NCBI GenBank assembly: GCA_039925965.1
Contig: JBDSXW010000002.1
Coordinates: forward strand, 1 to 64,000
Direction: 5' to 3'
Source of the DNA: JAZKFT01 sp039925965
Lineage (GTDB): Bacteria > Bacteroidota > Bacteroidia > Chitinophagales > Chitinophagaceae
Length of the DNA stretch: 64,000 nt
The position numbers and the translations under genes were made by a program. Shown piece by piece: positions 9,439 to 18,446 of the stretch. Numbering within the stretch: position 1 is the stretch's first letter; the number at the start of each line of letters is the position of its first letter. The notes beneath the pieces were generated by a model. The model was not told where the DNA came from, did not search any database, and saw only the letters and a program-made list of their open reading frames with translations.

Positions 9439-10383
9439 TTAAATTGTGATAAAACTTGCAGATGCGGTGACACCAAATTCGGCAATTTTTGAAGCATGCA
9501 AAAACCCTTCGTCAACATAAACATATGTGATCCGTAGCCTTCCTTTGTTTTTCAACGCTACATCAATACCTTTCGCATCAATAGTAAGAATCGAGCCTGG
9601 TTTACTTTCACTATCAATCGGGTCCGGGCTGTCAACTTTTTCTGCCAAAAGAATCCTTATTATCTTTTCATTAAGTTTGGTAACAGCGCCTTTATTCCAG
9701 GGGTTACAGGCATTTATAAGTGCTATAATAGTTTCGGCATCCATCGTATTCCAGTTTATACTGATGTCTCCGGTTCCCTGCCTCCGATAATATACTGCTT
9801 TATCATTATCCTGGAGCCTGGAAGGGATAGCAATGCCGAAACCTGCCATTTTTATTAAAATTCCCGAAAGCATAGTGGCCAACTCACCCAGTTTTGTAGT
9901 TAAGGTGCCATGGGTATACGTGGCAGATAGTCTGATCTTATCAGACAGCACCAGGCTACCTGTATCGAAATTGTCATCTACTTTATGGATAGCAATACCA
10001 GCATAGGGCTCCCGATTCTTAATTTGCCAGAACACGGGATCAGGGCCGCGGTAACCCGGCAATGGGCCAGGGTGAATATTAAAAAAGCCACCTGGTGGCA
10101 GCCCATATACCGCAGCCGGTAGTTTAAAAGAAAATGTTAGCATTATGCCTATGGTAACCTGGTATTTTTTAATGGCATGTTGAAGCGTAGACTCAAAATT
10201 TTTTCTGGTGACAATTAATACCGGGATCCCACTTTCTTTCAAAAGCAATTGTACTTGTTGTACAAACGCTGAACAATGCTCAGGAATAACAACAGCAGCT
10301 AGCTGCCGGTGAAATACAAGGTCGCGCATAACGGGTAAGGCCATACGACTGCCGCAAAGCAGTATCAGTTTCGTTTCATTCAT
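9439..10383 (-). CDS. Formyltransferase family protein (Fmt/ArnA-like, not tRNA-Fmt)
   Basis: A 314-residue protein with an N-terminal formyl_trans_N fold. The catalytic triad of the family is visible: N102 and H104 in FNIHPGPLPGYRG and D140 in DDNFDTG. A C-terminal formyl_trans_C-like domain follows (about 205-300, LINACNPWNKGAV). It should transfer a formyl group from N10-formyltetrahydrofolate to an amine. The NIHPGPLPGYRG loop and the poor match to the usual methionyl-tRNA enzyme suggest a sugar or small-molecule amine as acceptor (inference). The ATG lies 3 nt after the stop of the upstream binding-protein gene, so the two are translationally coupled, and the collar genes follow. It may modify a glycan or metabolite linked to the collar proteins; this is a guess from context only. 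Confidence 0.8.
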   Translation of the reverse strand: MNETKLILLCGSRMALPVMRDLVFHRQLAAVVIPEHCSAFVQQVQLLLKESGIPVLIVTRKNFESTLQHAIKKYQVTIGIMLTFSFKLPAAVYGLPPGGFFNIHPGPLPGYRGPDPVFWQIKNREPYAGIAIHKVDDNFDTGSLVLSDKIRLSATYTHGTLTTKLGELATMLSGILIKMAGFGIAIPSRLQDNDKAVYYRRQGTGDISINWNTMDAETIIALINACNPWNKGAVTKLNEKIIRILLAEKVDSPDPIDSESKPGSILTIDAKGIDVALKNKGRLRITYVYVDEGFLHASKIAEFGVTASASFITI

Positions 10384-10386
10384 GTA

Positions 10387-11532
10387 TCAGTAACATAAAT
10401 AGGTATTCGTCCACCCGGTTACAGCACCTTCGGTATCTAATGACGAAAAGGTTTTCCAATCTTCTTCAAAATCTGTGATCCGTTCAACGGCTCCATATAA
10501 AGTTCCGGCTTCCATGTTAAACCTGCCAAAACCTGTGGTGTAATATAGTGTTTCAGCATCCAGTTTCATTTGGCCCCGGGGACCTGCCATCGGTGATTTT
10601 TTAAGGTGCTCAACAATTGCTTCACCCTCCTGAACATCCCCGCTATAATTGGTTATGATTTCATCAATGATCAGGGCAGATTCCCAACCCAACAATGAAA
10701 AAATACTTGCGGGTCGCGAGCATGTATTTACAAAATTTTTATTTTCGGTGGTATCCAAAGCAGGCTGCCAGGGCAGGTGCCCCTCTATCGAAAAATGGTA
10801 GCCCGCTCCCATTAACTCAAATGCTTTTTCAGTCATCATCATAGGCGACACATATAACCGCGAAGAAAAACTGGATTTATAATTATTCAACCTGTCATAA
10901 AAGAGGGAGGCTGGTTTTTCATCATATACTGCAAGAATATTTTTACAATCAGGAGTAGCAGTCAGAAAATCATTAAGTTGACTGATCTCGAAATTTTCAT
11001 TATACGCCTGGTTATTTACATAATTATATAGAACATTTCCGCCCGAAACCGTAAAGTTCTTCACCATATCGGCAGAATGCAGGTAGCCGCAATCATAAAA
11101 GGATGAAGCATATGCCGCTTCCTTATTATCCGCAGAATTGGTACCCGCAAGCCTTCCAGTGAGCCAACATAAAAAAGCATGTTGAAGGGTCAGGTGAATT
11201 ACCGAGGGCTGAGCTATCCAGTTATATGGATGGTTGGCTCCCGGATTTACCACAATTAATAGCTTACCGGAAGCCTGCACCAATGTATAGATCATAGCGG
11301 TAACTTTTTCATCAATATAGGCAATCAAAATATCCACGTCATCACTTACCAGCAGTTTTTCCGCCTTGTCATATACCTCTTTTTCAATGCCGCCCAGGCC
11401 AACACTTTCTTTTTTTATAATGATGGTAGTAGTATGTTCTTTGAGTTTAAGTAAGGAATTAAATCCATCCACAAAATCCCTGCTCATGCCCAGGTGTGTA
11501 TTTGAAAGGGGCAACAATAATCCGATGGTCAT
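10387..11532 (-). CDS. Periplasmic-binding-protein fold protein (Peripla_BP_6-like) without signal peptide
   Basis: A 381-residue protein that begins directly with the first strand of a type I periplasmic binding fold (TIGLLLPLSNTHLGMSRDFVDGFN) and contains DVDILIAYIDE and later lobes typical of branched-chain amino acid or amide binding proteins. There is no signal sequence, and an in-frame TAG lies two codons upstream of the ATG, so a missed leader is excluded. No ABC permease or ATPase lies nearby. By analogy with AmiC, a cytosolic member of this fold that regulates through a partner, it may be an intracellular ligand sensor (inference). It is the first gene of a minus-strand group with the formyltransferase (3-nt gap) and the three collar proteins. 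Confidence 0.75.
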   Translation of the reverse strand: MTIGLLLPLSNTHLGMSRDFVDGFNSLLKLKEHTTTIIIKKESVGLGGIEKEVYDKAEKLLVSDDVDILIAYIDEKVTAMIYTLVQASGKLLIVVNPGANHPYNWIAQPSVIHLTLQHAFLCWLTGRLAGTNSADNKEAAYASSFYDCGYLHSADMVKNFTVSGGNVLYNYVNNQAYNENFEISQLNDFLTATPDCKNILAVYDEKPASLFYDRLNNYKSSFSSRLYVSPMMMTEKAFELMGAGYHFSIEGHLPWQPALDTTENKNFVNTCSRPASIFSLLGWESALIIDEIITNYSGDVQEGEAIVEHLKKSPMAGPRGQMKLDAETLYYTTGFGRFNMEAGTLYGAVERITDFEEDWKTFSSLDTEGAVTGWTNTYLCY

Positions 11533-12170
11533 AAAAAACTAGATTTTTATCATTTTAAAACAACCGTCAAAAGAAATCGGAACGCCATAAAACCAATATC
11601 TTAACTATGTTGTGAGATAGAAATATTTATCTGCATTGGGTACTGGTTCGCTCTTTCTTTCAGCCGGCTGACGCTATCTGCTGCAACATAAGCAAAGCAA
11701 TTTTTATTTGCAAATGTGCCTGCAATATAACTTCGGCTTCTTTATAACCATCATGTGAAATAAAATATCCGGATCAATATCAATGGGCACACACGCTAGC
11801 TAACACCAGGCATTAAACCCTGCTTTGATTAACTCCTCCAGTTGCTCCTTCCTGGATGGCTACAGCAAAAAGCGCTGTATTCCGGCTGCAGATCCTACCG
11901 ACATTTGCCCAGGCCTGACCAATTTACTGCTGGCAATTAAAATGCTCCGCTACCTATAATATTGACCATACTGCTAAAATAAATTGCTGACTCCTAAACA
12001 GCCTACCGTAGAGAGCAAGTTTGCTACAAAAAATGCTCCTCACCTGACGGATAGTTTGACACTTGCTACTCAAAAATAAAATTTTTTTGAACCTGAGCCT
12101 TTTTACTTGCATGAAACATTGTTTAATGTTATTTTGTGGTCATTAGTAACCAGAACTAACCTCTAATCAC
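11533..12170. other. Intergenic region with scrambled coding remnants
   Basis: A 638-bp gap between divergent genes. On the minus strand, short open stretches appear in different frames. Around 11840-11930 one frame reads RKEQLEELIKAGFNAW and another IGQAWANVGR, and around 11665-11770 a frame reads HDGYKEAEVILQAHLQ and ends at a stop. Several stops and frame changes separate them. This looks like decayed coding DNA, but I cannot name the family. The right-hand 100 bp should contain the promoter of the 12171 gene. Confidence 0.35.
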
Positions 12171-12869
12171 ATGAACACAAGAAGAAAGTTTCTACTAAAT
12201 GGCAGTATAGCTGCTACCGCATTGCTCGTCGCCAAACCTTTTTCGTCCATGGCAGACAGTTTTGACTCTCTTACTTGCTCCGGCTTCAACCAGCAAAGCA
12301 TTGTTTTGGCGCATACCGGAAATAATAGTAGCAACTCTCAGCCTTTAAGTCAGATTAAAAATCTGAAAAGCAACTATTCAAACCTTCTGATGCTTCATGC
12401 GGCTACAACGGCTGGTGTGCCCGATATTGCTTACGATGCCACCATGCAGACAAGTGCAGCTAATGCAATAAGAGTAAGTGATTACCGTGTCATATACAAA
12501 GGCAAAATTAAAACCGGCATCATCCTGGCAGATAATGCATCAGCATCTTTTTCAGGCCTGAACGACCTCGCTGTTTATCTAAAGGAAGAGAGAGCCTGTG
12601 ACCTTGTGGTATGCCTTTCCCAGCTTGGATTTAAAGCAGGCAACAATTCGGATGATCTTTCACTGGCGGCGACATCTACTCATATTGATATCATCATTGG
12701 TGGCCATGCCGATAATTTTTGCAAACTCCCGGTTATCGCCCTTAACAGCAAAAAAGAAGAAGTTATTATCAACCATTCGGCTGGTGCAGATTTAGCACTC
12801 CATAAAATTGAAATTGGTTACGACAATCGTGGCCGTAAAAATTCGGTTGCAATTACTAAAACGTCCTGA
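12171..12869 (+). CDS. Tat-exported 5'-nucleotidase-like protein lacking the catalytic N-terminal part
   Basis: A 232-residue protein with a twin-arginine signal (NTRRKFLLNG, hydrophobic stretch to about residue 28). The central and C-terminal parts resemble the second half of bacterial metallophosphatase/5'-nucleotidases (UshA family). LVVCLSQLGFK corresponds to the usual VxLSHxG segment and IDIIIGGHAD to the GGHTH motif, followed by VIINHSAGADLALHKIEI. The first metal motifs of the family (DxH, GDxx, GNHE) are absent, and the SH pair is changed to SQ, so catalysis is unlikely. It stands alone between a decayed region and a terminator. It may be a binding-only relative or a degenerate paralogue. 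Confidence 0.65.
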   Translation: MNTRRKFLLNGSIAATALLVAKPFSSMADSFDSLTCSGFNQQSIVLAHTGNNSSNSQPLSQIKNLKSNYSNLLMLHAATTAGVPDIAYDATMQTSAANAIRVSDYRVIYKGKIKTGIILADNASASFSGLNDLAVYLKEERACDLVVCLSQLGFKAGNNSDDLSLAATSTHIDIIIGGHADNFCKLPVIALNSKKEEVIINHSAGADLALHKIEIGYDNRGRKNSVAITKTS

Positions 12870-12921
12870 ATGGCTCAGGGATAGTAAAATACTGACTTCA
12901 AAAGAATCAGGCAATCACCAA

Positions 12922-12964
12922 ACAAAATTCCCGGCTACCTGAGGCAGCCGGGAATTTTGTTTAA
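12922..12964. terminator. Strong bidirectional hairpin terminator
   Basis: A perfect 15-bp stem (ACAAAATTCCCGGCT at 12922-12936 pairing with 12946-12960) around a 9-nt loop, with A- and T-rich flanks in both directions. It sits between the convergent 12171 gene and mnmA and probably ends transcription from both sides. Confidence 0.85.
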
Positions 12965-13018
12965 AAATATCAATTTCACAACAACTACAATTGCTACTTA
13001 ATACAGTCAATCGACAGC

Positions 13019-14125
13019 CTAACCTCTTTGTATCACCCCACCTCCAATCACATCATCGCCTTCATAAAAAACGGCACTTTGTCCCGGGGCAATACCTTTT
13101 ACATTTTCGTAAAACTTTACATCGATGCGGTTCCCATCTGCATTATATAAGTTGGCAAGGGCGCCCTGGTCCTTATACCGGATCTTGGTAATTGCCTCCA
13201 TGCCATCACTGATACCATCATACTTCAGCCAGTTGATACCAGCTACTGTCATTTCGCTCCGGTCCAGGTCGTCTTCCTCGCCAAGGGTAACAGTATTGGT
13301 TTCCGGGTCGATATATGTTACATATGCAGGTTTGCCCAGAGCGATATCAAGACCCTTTCGCTGGCCAATGGTGTAGAATGGATAGCCTTTATGCTGGCCT
13401 AGCCTTTTACCTGTTTTATCAATAAACCAGCCACCTGCCACCCTTTCTTCCAGCCCGTCTACACGACGTTTTAAAAAACCGCGGTAGTCATTATCTGGTA
13501 CAAAACAAATTTCATAACTCTCTGCTTTTTTGGCCAGTTCAGGGTAACCGTAGTCTTCTGCCAGCTTACGAATGGCTGATTTCCTATAATTGCCCAGCGG
13601 CAACAAAGTTCGGGCAAGCAGGTCCTGCTGAAGCCCCCATAGCACGTAACTCTGGTCCTTGGTTTCATCCACGCCTTTGCTGATATAATGGCGGCCATTG
13701 GTATGCTGATGGATATTACCATAATGCCCGGTAGCGATAAACTCGCAGCCCATAGCATCAGCCCGCTTCAAAAGGGCCCTCCATTTTATGTGTGTGTTAC
13801 AAAGCACGCAGGGATTCGGCGTGCGGCCTGCAATATATTCTTCCACAAAATTGTTGATCACGAAATCGCCAAACTCCTCCCGGATATCCAGAATAAAATG
13901 GGGGAAGCCATGCTGTACCGCAGCCATCCGGGCATCGTTAAAACTATCGAGGTTGCAGCAGCCGGTTTCCTTTTTTCCTTTGGCGCCACCGCCGCTACTG
14001 GCATAATCCCAGGTTTTCATCGTAATGCCCACTACTTCGTATCCCTCGTGATGGAGCATTAAAGCCACCACCGTACTGTCGATACCGCCACTCATTGCCA
14101 CCAGTACTTTTCCTTTCTTACTCAT
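13019..14125 (-). CDS. mnmA: tRNA-specific 2-thiouridylase MnmA
   Basis: A 368-residue protein of normal length for MnmA, which activates U34 of Lys, Glu and Gln tRNAs with ATP and inserts sulfur. The PP-loop SGGIDS is at residues 12-17, a GCCNLDS segment at 55-61, the first catalytic cysteine in TPNPCVLCN (C106) and the second in YEICFVPD (C207). The C-terminal beta-barrel ends GQSAVFYEGDDVIGGGVI. It is a single gene on the minus strand ending at the 12922 terminator, and a good -7 element lies 68 bp upstream of the ATG. Housekeeping, with no anomalies seen. Confidence 0.96.
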   Translation of the reverse strand: MSKKGKVLVAMSGGIDSTVVALMLHHEGYEVVGITMKTWDYASSGGGAKGKKETGCCNLDSFNDARMAAVQHGFPHFILDIREEFGDFVINNFVEEYIAGRTPNPCVLCNTHIKWRALLKRADAMGCEFIATGHYGNIHQHTNGRHYISKGVDETKDQSYVLWGLQQDLLARTLLPLGNYRKSAIRKLAEDYGYPELAKKAESYEICFVPDNDYRGFLKRRVDGLEERVAGGWFIDKTGKRLGQHKGYPFYTIGQRKGLDIALGKPAYVTYIDPETNTVTLGEEDDLDRSEMTVAGINWLKYDGISDGMEAITKIRYKDQGALANLYNADGNRIDVKFYENVKGIAPGQSAVFYEGDDVIGGGVIQRG

Positions 14126-14696
14126 AATATTTAATCATTGGGTCAAAAGGTCAATGGTCATAATTGAACTTTGTTGACACGTCTATAAAAGGCAAAGGTA
14201 ACTGAATGCGCCGTTTAATTGCTTTCACGGCTGCTTTGGGTGCATTTAAGGGGTGCCTCCCGCTAGTCTTTCAATTATTTTGAGAATCTTGCTAAACGAC
14301 AATTTTAAATGCATCGTGCTTTAGCCCTTCACAAAAATTGTCCAATGATTTTTCCCACTTTTTAGTGATACCAACTGCAGACCCCTGTAGCATCATCGTT
14401 GCGTCGCAATCCTTTCATCTCCAGTACTGCTATTGGGCTTCTATCGATACGGGTATTTTATATGAATTCACTGATTTGCTTCGGAAAGAATCCGTTATCA
14501 GAAAAATAGCCCTATTTATATCCTCTGTCGTCACTAATGGGTGATTACCATTTCGCTCAGATACTAAATTATCCAGGTGCATCATTGACCTGTTGACAAA
14601 TGACCAGTTAACAAGGTTTTCCTTTTGCAGGCTCCATCCGGTATGAATGGCCGGCGAAAATTATCACTACTTTAGCCGCTTAAAACAAACCAGAAT
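14126..14696. other. Intergenic region, no convincing gene
   Basis: A 571-bp gap between divergent genes. It holds the mnmA promoter at its left end and a short TCAATGGTCA-type repeat at 14135-14165. A 68-codon plus-strand frame (14338-14544) has no recognisable domain and no support. The last 50 bp should contain the promoter of the S9 peptidase gene. Confidence 0.5.
14193..14200 (-). promoter_or_regulatory. Putative -7 element of mnmA promoter
   Basis: On the minus strand this reads TACCTTTG, a full match to the Bacteroidota -7 consensus TAnnTTTG, 68 bp upstream of the mnmA start. No clear TTG is found at the -33 position, so the call rests on the -7 box only. Confidence 0.45.
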
Positions 14697-16610
14697 ATGC
14701 TTACACGAATTAGTTTGTTGCTGTTGGTATTTATCACAGCAACCGTAAATGCCCAGAACCTGTTGACACCAGAACAACTCTGGAAATTTGGCCGGGTAAG
14801 TGGCAAAGGAATTTCAAAAGACGGAAAATTTGTGGTGTATACGGTTAGCACACCCAGCGTGGACGACAATAAAAGCAGCAGCAAAACCTATGTGGTGCCA
14901 GTTGGTGGCGGTTATGCGGTGAATGTACCCAATGCGGATAGCCTGCTTTCAAATCCCAAAGTTTCTCCTGATGGAAAATATAAGATCGGCAGTGAGGATG
15001 TAAAAGTCAAAAAAGTTACCGGTGCCGATTTCTACCCCACCCTTTCCAAAAGCAATGTGCTGATTTACGACCAGCTTAATTACCGTCATTGGGACGAATG
15101 GGAAGATGGCCAATATGGGCATATCATCCTGCGTACCCTGGGTACAGGCATGGATGGCAACCCGGTAGATATTATGACCAATGAGCCTTACGATTGTCCG
15201 CTGAAACCAGACGGCGGCGACGAAGACTTTGTGTGGAGTAATGACGGTAAAAAAGTAGTGTATGCTACCAAGAAAAAATTTGGAACAGCCTATGCGGTCA
15301 GCACCAATACCGACCTGTATGCGTACGATATTGCAAGCGGCACCACCACCAATCTCACAGCCGACAATAAAGGCTACGATCTGCAACCGTCATTTAACCA
15401 AAATGGAGCTATGGCCTGGATGCAAATGAAACGTGATGGCTATGAAGCCGACAAACAGGATATCATCGTATCCGGCAGCAATGGCAAAATAAATTTAACG
15501 AAGGGTCGTGACGATATTCATGTAGAAGGGTACAAATGGAGTGACGATGGTGGCTCCATTTTCTTCTATGCCCCCATCAACGGCACTCTTCAATTATTTA
15601 GTGTAAACTACCCTGGCATGTTGATGGTGATGCCGCAAATAAAACAACTTACAAAAGGCGATTTTGATATCAATGGCATCGTAGGCCAGAGCGGCAATAC
15701 CCTTGTAGTCAGCCGCACTGATTTCAATCATGCCGCAGAATTGTATACCGTGGATATAAGCACCGGTGAGATAACTCAGTTAACACATGTAAATGATGCT
15801 GCATACGCACAAATAGGCGTGTGTAAAACAGAACGTCGTTTTGTAAAAACGGTGGATAATAAAAGCATGCTGGTTTGGGTAGTGTACCCACCGAATTTCG
15901 ACAAAACAAAAAAGTACCCTACCCTGCTCTATTGCCAAGGCGGTCCGCAGAGTGCATTGACACAGTTCTATTCTTTCCGCTGGAACCTTTCGCTGATGGC
16001 GAGTAATGGCTATATCGTAGTAGCACCAAACCGACGCGGCATGCCTGGGTATGGCACCAAATGGAACGAAGCAATCAGTAAGGATCATGGTGGCCTTGCC
16101 ATGCAGGATTACCTGAGTGCCATTGACGCGCTGGCTAAAGAGCCTTTTATTGACAAAAACCGGCTGGGTTGCGTGGGCGCCAGCTATGGTGGCTATAGTG
16201 CGTTTATGCTGGCGGGTATGCATAACAAGCGTTTCAAAACATTTATCGCACACGATGGCATCTTTGATTTCCGCAGCATGTATGGCACTACCGAAGAGCT
16301 ATGGTTCCCAGATTGGGATTATGGTGGCCCGTACTGGGATACAAAAAATGCTGCTGCACAAAAATCGTATGCTAAATTTTCTCCAAGTAATTTCGTAAGT
16401 AAATGGAATACACCGATGCTGGTGTTTCATGGGGCGAAAGATTACAGGGTTCCACTGGAACAGGGTATGCAAGCTTTCCAGGCATTACAGCTTCGCGGCA
16501 TCAAAAGTAAGCTTGTGGTGATGATGGAAGAAAACCATTGGGTGTTGCATGCGCAGAACGCACAAGTATGGCAGAAGGAATTTTATAACTGGTTGAAGGA
16601 AACGCTGTAG
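14697..16610 (+). CDS. S9 family prolyl oligopeptidase-like peptidase (DPP/acylaminoacyl type)
   Basis: A 637-residue exported protein. The signal peptide MLTRISLLLLVFITATVNAQ is followed by a beta-propeller-like region with WD40-type blades (WSNDGKKVVYATKK, KWSDDGGSIFFYAP) to about residue 370 and a C-terminal alpha/beta-hydrolase domain. The catalytic triad is visible: S496 in GASYGGY, D582 in HGAKDYRVP and H614 in ENHWVL. By family it cleaves short peptides in the periplasm, in the manner of dipeptidyl peptidases or acylaminoacyl peptidases used in peptide nutrition. Length and motif order are normal for the family. It stands alone, with a decayed region downstream. Substrate preference cannot be read from the sequence. 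Confidence 0.92.
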   Translation: MLTRISLLLLVFITATVNAQNLLTPEQLWKFGRVSGKGISKDGKFVVYTVSTPSVDDNKSSSKTYVVPVGGGYAVNVPNADSLLSNPKVSPDGKYKIGSEDVKVKKVTGADFYPTLSKSNVLIYDQLNYRHWDEWEDGQYGHIILRTLGTGMDGNPVDIMTNEPYDCPLKPDGGDEDFVWSNDGKKVVYATKKKFGTAYAVSTNTDLYAYDIASGTTTNLTADNKGYDLQPSFNQNGAMAWMQMKRDGYEADKQDIIVSGSNGKINLTKGRDDIHVEGYKWSDDGGSIFFYAPINGTLQLFSVNYPGMLMVMPQIKQLTKGDFDINGIVGQSGNTLVVSRTDFNHAAELYTVDISTGEITQLTHVNDAAYAQIGVCKTERRFVKTVDNKSMLVWVVYPPNFDKTKKYPTLLYCQGGPQSALTQFYSFRWNLSLMASNGYIVVAPNRRGMPGYGTKWNEAISKDHGGLAMQDYLSAIDALAKEPFIDKNRLGCVGASYGGYSAFMLAGMHNKRFKTFIAHDGIFDFRSMYGTTEELWFPDWDYGGPYWDTKNAAAQKSYAKFSPSNFVSKWNTPMLVFHGAKDYRVPLEQGMQAFQALQLRGIKSKLVVMMEENHWVLHAQNAQVWQKEFYNWLKETL

Positions 16611-16800
16611 GTTGCTGGTCATCAGTCAATAGTCAACAGTACATTTCAGTATGATACATTCCATAAAATGAATACTCCTGATGACAATTACGATTCAATA
16701 AAACAGCTCATTTTTAAAATATACTTAGAATTGCCAGCATAGATTTTCACCCCGGCCCAAAGATGATGTTGATGATATTAAGTTCAGGAAAAGTGTTGCA

Positions 16801-17065
16801 GAAGTGGATTTAAAAATATCCCCTAATCAAAAATAGCTACAGGGCAGCAGTTGAAAAATTTTGACTTGCAGGCGCTGGCAGAGGAATTAACTGGCCGGGA
16901 CTTGATGAATATTTCAGTCTTAAAACCTTTTTGATTGATAAATTTAAAAAGGACTGGTGGGAAATAGCTCTACTACGGCATTCGATTCAGGAGCTTGGTC
17001 GCCCAACTAAGAAAGTCCTGAAATGTATCACCCAAATTTTACAAAAAAGGCGGCGTAACCTTTAA
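16801..17065 (+). pseudogene. Decayed small ORF, DUF2442-like
   Basis: A frame reading EVDLKISPNQK stops at TAG (16834). The adjacent frame then continues SYRAAVEKF, a stop, LAGAGRGINWPGLDEYFSL and a 45-residue tail ending at 17065. The GxGINWPxLDExxSL block resembles the C-terminus of DUF2442 proteins. One frameshift and one stop indicate a pseudogene. The family assignment is from memory of the motif and is tentative. The rest of the 16611-17125 gap shows only a short GTCAATAGTCAA-type repeat at 16613-16640. Confidence 0.35.
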
Positions 17066-17125
17066 AAGAATATCTTGTAAGGCGACCTCCGGTTTTTTTA
17101 TTAAGCAAGCAATAACCTCCTAACA

Positions 17126-18283
17126 ATGACCAAATCCCATTCAAAAACATTCTTTGTATTTATTGTACTGGTAACCGCTTTAAATTCCACGGACGCCCAG
17201 TACGTCTCACCTTACAATAACTCTTTTACCGGCCCCAATCTTAACCGGGCAAAGGAAGAAGCCTACAACCGGCAAATGCGTGATGACCAGGAAAAATGGC
17301 GGCAAAAAAGATATGCCGAAGAAGCGAAGGCCAAAAGGTATCCGTCTTATGTTCCCGCCAATACAGATACCAAAACCAAAACACCCGTTTCCGTAAAACC
17401 CGTCACCAAAACTCCTGAACCTAAAAAAAGCAAGTGGGATTATGTTTCAACTTATATTGACGGACTGGCAGCAGCTACACTTAATGGAAAATCTGGATAT
17501 GTGGATATGAACGAGCAGGAAATAGTACCTGTTATTTATGATGTAGTCTATTTATTTTGGGAAGGCCTCTCTGCAGTAAAACTAAATGGCAAGTATGGTT
17601 ATGTGGATAAGAAAGGCAAACTGGTCATCCCCTTAAAATATGACAGGGGCTGGGCCTTCGAAGGGGGTAAGGCCAGCGTGGTGCTCAATAATAAGCAAAC
17701 CTTTATCAACAAAAATGGGGTAGAGCTGCTCCCTTTTAAATACGAAAGTCTGTATGCTTATACCGACGGATTAATAATGGCCTGGTTAAACCAGAAAATG
17801 GGTTTTATAGATATTACAGGTAAAGAAATTATCCCTGTAAAATATGATTCAGTCACCTTTTTGGTAGAAGGTGGTAAAAAAATGTTCCTCGACGGTTTGC
17901 ACTATTTCTTTGATAAAGGTGGGAGGCCAATGAAAAATGTGTACGATGAAGTAGATGATTATTATGATGATGGGACTGCCTTTGTCTCACTCAATAATAA
18001 GTGGGGCAAAACTGACGCTAAAGGCCGGTTGATTACCCCTTTAAAATATGATGCCAGGCCGTTTACCCGGTATGATATGACAGAAGTGCGTCTGAATAGC
18101 AAATTTGGTTTTATCAATAAAGCAGGAAAAGAGGTAATAAGACCTCAGTTTGACACCATATACAGGGGATATGACCTGTCGGGCAGGGCGATTGTGGGTA
18201 GTGGCAATCAAATGTTCAGTATAGATAAAACAGGCAAAAAGATAAAAAGACTTACATCAATACCAGAAGAGAAGGTAGAATAG
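17126..18283 (+). CDS. WG-repeat containing secreted protein
   Basis: A 385-residue protein with a signal peptide (KTFFVFIVLVTALNSTDAQ), a charged linker (residues 35-105, rich in K, T and P) and then about eight WG-type repeats of 35-50 residues. Examples are GLSAVKLNGKYGYVDKKGKLVIPLKYD and GLIMAWLNQKMGFIDITGKEIIPVKYD. WG repeats form beta-rich surfaces, and their function is mostly unknown. No catalytic motif is seen. It is followed 160 bp later by an independent serine hydrolase gene. Secretion to the periplasm or the outer surface is inferred from the leader; no T9SS sorting domain is present. Confidence 0.88.
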   Translation: MTKSHSKTFFVFIVLVTALNSTDAQYVSPYNNSFTGPNLNRAKEEAYNRQMRDDQEKWRQKRYAEEAKAKRYPSYVPANTDTKTKTPVSVKPVTKTPEPKKSKWDYVSTYIDGLAAATLNGKSGYVDMNEQEIVPVIYDVVYLFWEGLSAVKLNGKYGYVDKKGKLVIPLKYDRGWAFEGGKASVVLNNKQTFINKNGVELLPFKYESLYAYTDGLIMAWLNQKMGFIDITGKEIIPVKYDSVTFLVEGGKKMFLDGLHYFFDKGGRPMKNVYDEVDDYYDDGTAFVSLNNKWGKTDAKGRLITPLKYDARPFTRYDMTEVRLNSKFGFINKAGKEVIRPQFDTIYRGYDLSGRAIVGSGNQMFSIDKTGKKIKRLTSIPEEKVE

Positions 18284-18446
18284 AAAAGAGCCTTCCCTTT
18301 TCTAAAGCAATATGGCAAGATATAGGAATTTGAAAAATGGCCGCGGCTGACAACGCCACTGTAATTGTAAACGAATCATTCTATTGGGCAGGGGAAGATA
18401 TTGGAGAACCACTAATTTGCACATCTAGCCTTTATCGCAAAAACAA

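Noticed and set aside
9439..10383. Methionyl-tRNA formyltransferase (fmt)
   Set aside because: The catalytic triad fits the superfamily, but the substrate loop differs, the C-terminal domain is divergent and it is coupled to a binding-protein gene; housekeeping fmt is more likely elsewhere.
11660..11990. Possible RebB or diphthine-ligase-like remnant
   Set aside because: Short matches in three frames are too weak and interrupted to assign a family; kept only as unassigned coding debris.
14338..14544. A 68-codon plus-strand frame before the S9 peptidase
   Set aside because: No domain, no export signal, unusual composition (Ser, Ile, Cys rich) and no recognisable promoter; likely chance.
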